Positions 57,845-64,000 of a DNA stretch of 64,000 nucleotides are shown in pieces. Both the position numbers and the translations under genes were made by a program. The stretch is from assembly GCF_029531845.1 (NCBI RefSeq), contig NZ_JAMBPV010000010.1:1-64000 (forward strand). The letters run 5' to 3'. This DNA is from Staphylococcus equorum. Its GTDB lineage: Bacteria > Bacillota > Bacilli > Staphylococcales > Staphylococcaceae. Positions within the stretch are counted from its first letter, which is position 1, and each line of letters starts with the position of its first letter. The notes beneath the pieces are model-generated. The model searched no databases, was not told the origin of the DNA, and worked only from the letters and a program-made list of their open reading frames with translations.

Positions 57845-58360
57845 TTAGTCTTCTAAAGCGAATTCTAAACTTGTTTGGAATTTCACATCTTTACCAACCA
57901 TTACGCCACCTGTTTCAAGTTTTTGGTTAAATGTCATTCCATATTTTTCACGATTGATTGTACCATTTACAATAAACCCTGCAGTTTGTGCACCATTTAA
58001 TGGGTTTTTGCTTGTACCTTCATAAGAAGCATCAAAAGTTTCTTCTTGAGTTACATCTTTAATTGTTAAATTACCAGTTACAGATTTTTCATCTACTGAA
58101 GTAATTTCAAATTTAATATCTGGATAGTTTTCAGTATCAAAGAAATCTCCAGTACGTAAGTGACCATCACGGTCTGCTACGTTTGTATCAACAGATTCTG
58201 CTTTAATTACGGCTGTACCTTTAAGTGAACTTAAATCATTGATGTCACCTTCTAAGTTTACATCAAAATCTTTAAATTTACCTTTAACGTTAGAAATCAT
58301 TAAGTGCTTAATTGAAAATTCTACTACTGAATGTGCTGGGTCAAAATTAAATGTTGTCAT
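57845..58360 (-). CDS. YceI family lipid-binding-like protein
   Basis: The 171-residue protein has the YceI lipocalin-like barrel (TFNFDPAHSVVEFSIKHLM at the start, NREKYGMTFNQ near the end). YceI proteins bind polyisoprenoids or amphiphiles. There is no signal peptide, unlike the E. coli protein, so it is probably cytoplasmic. ATG 58360 is preferred because GGAGGT is directly against the ATG at 58369. Confidence 0.9.
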   Translation of the reverse strand: MTTFNFDPAHSVVEFSIKHLMISNVKGKFKDFDVNLEGDINDLSSLKGTAVIKAESVDTNVADRDGHLRTGDFFDTENYPDIKFEITSVDEKSVTGNLTIKDVTQEETFDASYEGTSKNPLNGAQTAGFIVNGTINREKYGMTFNQKLETGGVMVGKDVKFQTSLEFALED

Positions 58361-58537
58361 AAAAAACATACCTCCAAAGTATTATTAGTTTCATTTGATA
58401 CATTTAGTATACCAGATATATTTATTATATCAAGTGAAAAGTCTGAACTTTTCATCTCCTTTAATTTCATTCCCTTAATTCACTTTTTTATTCATTTTAA
58501 ATTTAAAAAGTAAATTGACTTACAGTAAACCTCAATA

Positions 58538-60091
58538 TTAATGGGCTAACATCTCTGATTTAATTTCTTTACTGTTTAATTCTTTAGGATAATATGTCGG
58601 CCAATTATCTAATTCTTTCATCACTTTTTCTTTATCGTTACCTATAAAGATATGATAGTGATGGGCTTTCTTAGGTGCAATATTATGGTCACTAAATTGG
58701 ACATACTTAGGTAAGTCCTTATTTTCTTTATCCACTAATTTAAAGCTATACCTTACGCCTCTGTTCCCTTTTTCATATTTTAAAATATCTTTGCCATCAT
58801 ACTCATATTTACCTGTCGCCTTTTTGCCATTCTTTTCAAACGTTATTGAGTCACTCGTGATATTGATATTATCTATATCTGTTTTATAACCCTTTTCGTA
58901 ATATGCTTTATACTCTTTTGCTGTCATTGAATCATCTTCTTCAGCTTTATGCTTCATCACATCATCTAATGATCCATCTTTCAAATATGGATATACTGAT
59001 TGCCAGTCACCTTTATAATCAGTTAATGGTCTATCTTTAACTTGATTATCTTTAAAGTAACCTTCTGAAATTGCTTGCTCATGTTTGTCTTGCTGTTTGT
59101 CATCATTCACTTTGATATCATCACTTAAAGCTTTATCAATATTTTTTATATTTTTATTCATAAGCGATTGGTACGTTAAATCCTTATCCTGTTGTTGTTC
59201 TTTATTAAGTGATTCCATATTATAAAATTTTAATGGTTTAGCCTTTGTTTCTTTACGAATTGTGTCTGTAACTTTATTTGAAACATTATCTTCATATAAA
59301 ATATATTTTGCTCCTGAATCGTTAATTTCTTTAACTATTTTTGTTAAAGATTTTTGGGATGGATCTTCTGCATTCATGTTTTGAACACCTTTTTGTATAA
59401 AACCATATCTTTCAGATAAATAACCCATTGATTCATGAGAAATAAACACAGCATTGCCTTGTTTATCTTTCGTAACATCTTTCATTTCGTCATCTATTTT
59501 TTTCAGTTCTTTATCTAGTTTTTTATAATTTTTTTCATAATCATTTTTGTGTTTTGGATCTTTTTTAATTAATTCATCTTTGATTTCTTTTGCGAAAGTT
59601 TGATTGAATTTAGGATCTAGCCAAACATGTGGATCATACCCTCCGTGATTATGTCCCTCTTCCTCGTGCTCATGACCATCTTCTTCAACTTCATGACTAT
59701 GTTGATCTGTAAGTAATTGTGATTTGTCTAATTTATCTTCTAACGATAATTTTTTATCATCATTTTTTATCGTTGAAGCTACTTTTTTAGCAACAGGATC
59801 TAAGTTGTCACCTGTGTATAAAAATAAATCTGATTTACTCGCGTTAATTATGTCTTTTTGAGTTGGTTCATAGCTATGTAAGTCTGTGCCTGCTGGATAA
59901 ATTGATTCTACTGAAACATGGTCTCCTCCAATTTCTTTAGCAAATGATTTTAACGGAAAAACCGTTGTATTAATTTTTATTTTATCATTGTTACCTTCGC
60001 TCCCTGTTTCATTAGTTTCAGCTTTGCCACATCCCGCTATGACAATTGCAAATGTAATGACCAAAGATATTATGTATAGTATTTTTTTCAT
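58538..60091 (-). CDS. adcA: Zinc-binding lipoprotein AdcA (ZnuA-ZinT fusion)
   Basis: The 517-residue lipoprotein has lipobox IAGC with Cys21. The ZnuA-type domain (about 35-330) includes a histidine-rich loop (HSHEVEEDGHEHEEEGHNHGG around residues 130-150). A ZinT domain follows (about 340-517), ending in HYHIFIGN. It captures zinc outside the membrane for an ABC importer whose permease and ATPase are not in this window. A Zur box lies about 70 bases upstream. AGGAGG precedes the ATG. Confidence 0.93.
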   Translation of the reverse strand: MKKILYIISLVITFAIVIAGCGKAETNETGSEGNNDKIKINTTVFPLKSFAKEIGGDHVSVESIYPAGTDLHSYEPTQKDIINASKSDLFLYTGDNLDPVAKKVASTIKNDDKKLSLEDKLDKSQLLTDQHSHEVEEDGHEHEEEGHNHGGYDPHVWLDPKFNQTFAKEIKDELIKKDPKHKNDYEKNYKKLDKELKKIDDEMKDVTKDKQGNAVFISHESMGYLSERYGFIQKGVQNMNAEDPSQKSLTKIVKEINDSGAKYILYEDNVSNKVTDTIRKETKAKPLKFYNMESLNKEQQQDKDLTYQSLMNKNIKNIDKALSDDIKVNDDKQQDKHEQAISEGYFKDNQVKDRPLTDYKGDWQSVYPYLKDGSLDDVMKHKAEEDDSMTAKEYKAYYEKGYKTDIDNINITSDSITFEKNGKKATGKYEYDGKDILKYEKGNRGVRYSFKLVDKENKDLPKYVQFSDHNIAPKKAHHYHIFIGNDKEKVMKELDNWPTYYPKELNSKEIKSEMLAH

Positions 60092-60162
60092 TCTACATCC
60101 TCCTATAAATAGTAATACTTACGATTTAAAATTATAGACTGCCTTCTAACAAAACGCAATAA

Positions 60163-60185
60163 TAAATAATAATGATTACGATTTA
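60163..60185. promoter_or_regulatory. Zur box upstream of adcA
   Basis: A 23-bp operator with right half ATTACGATTTA is nearly palindromic; the left half differs from symmetry at two bases. A second half-site TTACGATTTA lies at 60119-60128. Confidence 0.75.
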
Positions 60186-60205
60186 CTTCCGTGTAAAAGA
60201 AAAGC

Positions 60206-60241
60206 CTAAAGCACATTGTTATTACAATTTTTGTACTTTAG
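60206..60241 (-). terminator. Terminator of dsbA
   Basis: CTAAAG and CTTTAG ends with an inner ATTGT/ACAAT stem and a T-rich tail on the minus strand follow the dsbA stop codon. Confidence 0.65.
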
Positions 60242-60250
60242 ACCAGTTAC

Positions 60251-60859
60251 TTACTTATTTTTTTCTATTAATTTTTTATAATTGTCGTAATCATAAGGAT
60301 CTTCTACTTTTTCTCCACCAATATAAACCGTAGGTGCTGTATCAATATTTTTGTCTTCAGCTTGTTTTTGATCTTTCTTAGCTGCTTTCCATGATTTACT
60401 ATCTTTAGTTTTATAATCTTTTTTGATTTTTTCTTTTTGTTTACTGTCGATACTTAATTTATCAATTTGTTTATCTACAAGTGATTCAGTTATCCATTCT
60501 TTTTCAGCATCGCCCTGTTGTTCAAACATTAATTTTTGAAAATCTAAGTATTGCTTCGGTGCGCTTTGTTGTACTGCATGTCCAGCTCTCGACCCAATAA
60601 TTGAATCATCACCAAGGAAAGCCATATTCACAAATTGATAATCCACTTTATCTTTATCTATATAATCTTTTTTAAGTTTAGGCATAATATTACTTTCTAC
60701 TTTTTTGCAATAAGAACATTTAAAATCACCATATTCTATAATTTTAATTTTCCCATTGGCATTTTGCTTGTCATCTTTATGTGCATCCTCATCACTTGAA
60801 CAAGCAGTTATTAATAACATAGTAGCCAATAAACCTAAACATAGCCATAATTTTTTCAT
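60251..60859 (-). CDS. dsbA: DsbA-type thiol-disulphide oxidoreductase lipoprotein
   Basis: The 202-residue lipoprotein has lipobox ITAC with Cys20 and a thioredoxin-like fold with active site CSYC at residues 48-51 (S. aureus DsbA has CPYC). The cis-proline is in DTAPTVYIGG. It resembles S. aureus DsbA along its length (FVNMAFLGDDSIIGSRAGHAV, KDYKTKDSKSWKAA). It would introduce disulphides into exported proteins from the outer membrane face. It lies 49 bases downstream of a small lipoprotein gene on the same strand. Confidence 0.9.
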   Translation of the reverse strand: MKKLWLCLGLLATMLLITACSSDEDAHKDDKQNANGKIKIIEYGDFKCSYCKKVESNIMPKLKKDYIDKDKVDYQFVNMAFLGDDSIIGSRAGHAVQQSAPKQYLDFQKLMFEQQGDAEKEWITESLVDKQIDKLSIDSKQKEKIKKDYKTKDSKSWKAAKKDQKQAEDKNIDTAPTVYIGGEKVEDPYDYDNYKKLIEKNK

Positions 60860-60908
60860 ATGCTTTCCAAAACACCTCAGTTTTAATTTTAGATATCAAT
60901 AAATATAA

Positions 60909-61277
60909 TTATTCCTTAATATCCATATTTTCTTCTTTATAATCAGGTTCATGTTTGTGTGTATATGCTTTCGAATTAAAATCTTTTAAATGTTTTGCTT
61001 TATCGTCTTCAAATTTATAAGTATAATAATGTACTTCTTCGTCTTCTTTAAAAGGCTTATAAGCAAGCATGACATATTCACCTTTTTCATAAACGTATAT
61101 ATTCGCATTCTTTTTGTCGAATTTTTCTTCAAGATCACCTTTTTGTTTTTTAGATAAGTTTTCTTGATATGTTTGTTGTTTATTTACTGCTTTATCTATT
61201 TTATCAGCATACTTCCCACTACTACAGCCTGCTACAATAATCGTCGATATAGCGATCATGATCAACAATTTTTTCAT
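60909..61277 (-). CDS. Cystatin-like fold lipoprotein (DUF4467-like)
   Basis: The 122-residue lipoprotein has lipobox VAGC with Cys18, followed by a lysine- and glutamate-rich domain with a His-containing C-terminus (YTHKHEPDYKEE). It matches the staphylococcal cystatin-like DUF4467 type in size and layout. Function unknown; dsbA follows it on the same strand. The ATG at 61277 follows AGGAG at 11 bases; the longer frame starts at an upstream GTG. Confidence 0.75.
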   Translation of the reverse strand: MKKLLIMIAISTIIVAGCSSGKYADKIDKAVNKQQTYQENLSKKQKGDLEEKFDKKNANIYVYEKGEYVMLAYKPFKEDEEVHYYTYKFEDDKAKHLKDFNSKAYTHKHEPDYKEENMDIKE

Positions 61278-61432
61278 TATTTGGCACACTCCTAAATCCA
61301 GTTTGACTATTCATGAATCACCTTTAAAATATACTTCTTCCATAAATATTATCATACAATGAATAACTTAAATGTTCTAGAGTGATTTTAAATGAATATC
61401 TTTCTTTTTAAATTTTTGATTTTAACGCATAA

Positions 61433-61467
61433 AAATTCGGCTCGACAATTTATGTCAGGCCGAATTT
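61433..61467 (-). terminator. Terminator of ASCH gene
   Basis: AAATTCGGC (61433-61441) pairs with GCCGAATTT (61459-61467), with A5 becoming T5 on the minus strand. Confidence 0.8.
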
Positions 61468-61471
61468 ATTG

Positions 61472-61804
61472 TTAATGTTCTAAGCGCATTTTAATTGCTA
61501 GTGCACCATAATTTAATTCGTCAGTTTGTGAATATATTTGATATATTGCTGCTAATTTTTGAGAAAGCTGTTCTTCCTCTTTAGCACCAATTTCTTGATT
61601 CGTATATTGATTAATCAACGCTTGAAATGAAGGGAAATAAACCGTTTCTATGACTACTACGTTGACTTGATCCTCCGTTTCGAGATTTGTAAATATAATG
61701 GTATCTCCATTTTGTACTTCTTGCCTTTTTTCATCATTTAATCTAACTTCGATTGTTTTCGTCCCATTTTTAACTAAATGAAATGGGTCATTATTTAATT
61801 TCAT
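61472..61804 (-). CDS. ASCH domain protein
   Basis: The 110-residue protein is a single ASCH domain (PFHLVKNGTKTIEVRLND, KRQEVQNGDTIIF), a fold related to PUA domains that bind RNA or modified nucleotides. Some ASCH proteins deacetylate N4-acetylcytidine; this activity cannot be confirmed here. The ribosome site is weak. The gene stands alone. Confidence 0.82.
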   Translation of the reverse strand: MKLNNDPFHLVKNGTKTIEVRLNDEKRQEVQNGDTIIFTNLETEDQVNVVVIETVYFPSFQALINQYTNQEIGAKEEEQLSQKLAAIYQIYSQTDELNYGALAIKMRLEH

Positions 61805-61923
61805 CGAATGTTCTATGATACATGCACTCCATTCTTGTATTTATGAGATTATTTAAGTTTAAAAATATCACAATTACAAATGTAATTACAGTGTTGTCTA
61901 TAGTTTTTCGTCACATTAATCTA

Positions 61924-63369
61924 TTATAGTTCTTTTTGTTCTGCTCGTATCTTGCGTTGACTTTTCAACATAAACACACTGAGTAAACTGATAATAGAAA
62001 TAATAACAGCAAACCAAAATGCTCCATGATACCCACTTAATAAAGCTTCATGTTGTATTTGCGCTGCTATCTCTTGTTTTCCAATACCCTTATAATTGCT
62101 CATATCAGGTGTGAAGTTTTTAGAAACTTGAGTCATCACAGTAATTAATCCAGCTGTACCAATAGAAGCTGAAATTTGTTGTACTGTGTTTGTCATTGAT
62201 GAACCATGTGCATTCATATCACGAGATAATTGATTCATTGTATGCGTCATTAGTGGCATCAATCCTAGTGCAATACCTATCATACGAATTGCATATACCG
62301 TTGCAAGAATTGCTGGCGAAGTATGCTCATCCATTATTACAAAATAAGAAGTCGTTACTACGACAATAGACATACCAATTAATGCTAATATTTTAGCACC
62401 ATACTTCTCATATAAAAATCCTGAAGCTACTGACATTATCCCCATTACAATGGCACCAGGTAATAATATAAGACCAGATTGAAGCGCTGAGTCTTTCATT
62501 ATATTTTGCACAAACATTGGTAATATTGTTTCAGATCCGATCATTGATATCATTGTAAATGCCATAATCGTAATACCTACAGCAAATTGACTGTTTTTGA
62601 ACACTGAAAAGTCTAGTAATGGCGTCTTTAATTTTGTTTGACGAATAATGAAACTTGTTACTAAGATAAGACCGCCTATTACAGTTGTTAAAACTACTGG
62701 ATCACTCCAACCATCACGTGAAATCGAGCTTGTACCATAGAGTAAACCACCAAATCCTAGTATGGATAATACGATAGATAATACGTCAACTGGTACTTTT
62801 CTATTCGTACCCACGTTTTTCACAAACTTAAGGGCACCGATGAATGTTAATGCTGCGATTGGTGTAACAACAAAGAAAAGTGAACGCCAATCGAAGTATT
62901 CAACCAGTACACCTGATAACGTTGGCCCTATCGCTGGTGCCAAACCAATCACTAAACCAAACGTCCCCATATACTTACCGCGCTCATGAGGTTCGAAGAT
63001 ATCTAATATTGTAGTCATCATAAGCGGCAACATAATACCAGAACCTAATGCTTGAACAATTCTTCCGCCTAAAAGAATTGAGAAGTTAGGACTAAATCCT
63101 GCAATAATAGTACCTATAAAGAATATAAATATTGCTGTTAAAAAAACTTTCCTAGTTGAAAATCGTTGAATCACCATCGCTGACAATGGGACAACTACCC
63201 CATTAGTCAATAGAAAGGCTGTAGTTAACCATTGCACTTGCGTGTAACCTATTTGAAAATCTTTCATTATACTTGGTAATGCTGTTGTTAATAACGTTTC
63301 ATTTAAAAGTCCGAAGAAACCGCCAAGCAACATCATTAATATCATTAAAATTTTGGTTTTTTGGTTCAT
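61924..63369 (-). CDS. DHA2-family multidrug efflux MFS transporter
   Basis: The 481-residue protein has 14 predicted helices, typical of the EmrB/QacA (DHA2) group. Motif C is ATIGPTLSG-like (LAPAIGPTLSGVLVEYFDWRSLF); motif A lies in the loop after helix 2 (VIQRFSTRKVFL). It resembles S. aureus MdeA/LmrB-like pumps; the substrate is unknown. It is divergent from the Zur-box small gene, so the box at 63515 may also influence it. GGAGA precedes the ATG. Confidence 0.88.
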   Translation of the reverse strand: MNQKTKILMILMMLLGGFFGLLNETLLTTALPSIMKDFQIGYTQVQWLTTAFLLTNGVVVPLSAMVIQRFSTRKVFLTAIFIFFIGTIIAGFSPNFSILLGGRIVQALGSGIMLPLMMTTILDIFEPHERGKYMGTFGLVIGLAPAIGPTLSGVLVEYFDWRSLFFVVTPIAALTFIGALKFVKNVGTNRKVPVDVLSIVLSILGFGGLLYGTSSISRDGWSDPVVLTTVIGGLILVTSFIIRQTKLKTPLLDFSVFKNSQFAVGITIMAFTMISMIGSETILPMFVQNIMKDSALQSGLILLPGAIVMGIMSVASGFLYEKYGAKILALIGMSIVVVTTSYFVIMDEHTSPAILATVYAIRMIGIALGLMPLMTHTMNQLSRDMNAHGSSMTNTVQQISASIGTAGLITVMTQVSKNFTPDMSNYKGIGKQEIAAQIQHEALLSGYHGAFWFAVIISIISLLSVFMLKSQRKIRAEQKEL

Positions 63370-63514
63370 ATTTTGTCTCCTGTTTCCTTATTAGTCTATC
63401 TACCATAAAATAGCTGCATTTATGCATTATACACGCATTTCATCTTCATCACATTAAATATACTTAAAAACATTGCAAATAATATTGATTACTTTTTAAT
63501 GTTAAACCTGTCTA

Positions 63515-63537
63515 TAAATCGTAATAATTACTATTTA
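63515..63537. promoter_or_regulatory. Zur-type box upstream of 34-residue gene
   Basis: TAAATCGTAAT at 63515-63525, one base, then ATTACTATTTA form a 23-bp inverted repeat with one mismatch. It is the same pattern as the adcA box and lies 53 bases upstream of the small gene's ATG. Confidence 0.75.
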
Positions 63538-63589
63538 CAAATTGTTTGTGATACTTCATAATACACATAGATAAAGGAGGTAATATTTT

Positions 63590-63694
63590 ATGAAATTAGA
63601 TGTACAAACAGCACGTCGCAACCTAAATAGTCCTAATATAAAGACACGAAAACGCGCGCGTAAGATTATTCAGCAACACAAACGCAATAAATAA
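63590..63694 (+). CDS. 34-residue basic protein, candidate metal-homeostasis peptide
   Basis: The open frame is MKLDVQTARRNLNSPNIK followed by TRKRARKIIQQHKRNK, 34 residues with about 12 Arg or Lys and no Cys. AAAGGAGG lies 10 bases before the ATG, an excellent ribosome site. The SPNIKTRKRA core is like a short basic family I recall annotated as putative metal homeostasis protein; this is memory, not a search. A Zur-type box upstream makes it a zinc-starvation gene. The basic, cysteine-free sequence would suit binding RNA or ribosomes, but that is inference. Confidence 0.72.
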   Translation: MKLDVQTARRNLNSPNIKTRKRARKIIQQHKRNK

Positions 63695-64000
63695 TATTTC
63701 TACTTAAATCCTATAGTAAAATTCAACTTTAAAATTGTAATGACATCTTAAAATTCCCTCCAGAATGATGTTTGTCAATTTCTATTAAATTATGTCTATC
63801 TTCAATTCCATATGACTAAGTGACACTGAAGCTTAGTCACATAACACAGCCTCTCCTTACTATTGTAGGTAGAGGCTGTACTGCGATATTTACTTTTAAT
63901 CAAGACAATTCACATTCATAAAAATCTTATAATTAAAGTATATTATTGTACTCTCTTTTTCGGTAAAATAGTATTGTACACCAACTTTTTTATTAGAAAG
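63695..64000. other. 306-base terminal intergenic region with inverted repeats
   Basis: TGACTAAG/CTTAGTCA (63813-63839) and ACAGCCTCT/AGAGGCTGT (63846-63879) are inverted repeats without T-runs. No gene is seen before the window ends. Confidence 0.55.

Noticed and set aside
63846..63879. Inverted repeat as a rho-independent terminator
   Set aside because: No T-run on either strand and 150 bases from the nearest stop codon.

Overview
The window is AT-rich chromosomal DNA from a Staphylococcus. SarZ, an Rsp-type AraC regulator of about 700 residues, the NreABC oxygen/nitrate-sensing system fused to the narGHJI operon, NarT, a two-domain AdcA and a 480-residue sucrose PTS permease are all typical of the genus. 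Several loci (beta-glucoside PTS, a polyol-type dehydrogenase/DhaKL/RpiB cluster, CopC-CopD/YcnI) suggest a coagulase-negative, environmental or S. saprophyticus/xylosus-like species, but the species cannot be fixed from the sequence alone. No rRNA, tRNA, CRISPR array, prophage or insertion sequence was seen. Layout: 0.1-8.3 kb carries an L-lactate permease under a Rex-type operator, a CDP-glycerol transferase, a Ser/Asp-rich lipoprotein, an acetyltransferase, an AcuI/YhfP-type reductase and a sugar MFS porter. 8.3-12.8 kb holds a dispersed-repeat copy, an acetyltransferase, a Fur-boxed ferredoxin-NADP reductase (IruO-like) and a copper-type trio (CopC-CopD fusion, YcnI, DUF2871). 13-17.3 kb is a catabolic operon (EltD-like dehydrogenase, DhaK, DhaL, RpiB) with a divergent DeoR regulator, probably for a four-carbon polyol or ketose. 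17.4-21.3 kb is a YfcC transporter and two luciferase-like monooxygenases behind a CodY-like site. 21.5-28.4 kb holds a Na/Pi transporter, a YhgE-like exporter with its TetR regulator, CorA and the sucrose PTS ScrA. 28.5-34.1 kb has a free-standing endolysin-like amidase, Rsp, two small membrane proteins, SarZ and Hsp20. 34.1-51.1 kb is the anaerobic nitrate/nitrite region: narT, nreABC, narGHJI, sirB-nirD-nirB-sirA-nirR and nirC. 51.3-56.1 kb has an Rrf2 regulator and a GntR-controlled beta-glucoside PTS/6-phospho-beta-glucosidase pair. 56.2-64 kb has an AHSA1/SnoaL pair, YceI, zinc-binding AdcA, DsbA, a cystatin-like lipoprotein, an ASCH protein, a DHA2 efflux pump and a 34-residue basic protein behind a Zur-type box. 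How the genes work together: the central part is a respiratory module. NarT imports nitrate, NarGHI reduces it to nitrite at the membrane with NarJ as assembly factor, and NirBD reduces nitrite to ammonium using siroheme from SirA, NirR and SirB. NirC moves nitrite. NreABC senses oxygen (Fe-S in NreB) and nitrate (NreA). Candidate NreC sites (TAGGG-N4-CCCTA type) and Rex-type sites occur together upstream of narT, narG and nirR, and another Rex box lies at the lactate permease. Separate metal-control signals (Fur, two Zur) and carbon-control signals (CcpA cre-like sites, two ScrR-type operators, a GntR palindrome) are also visible.
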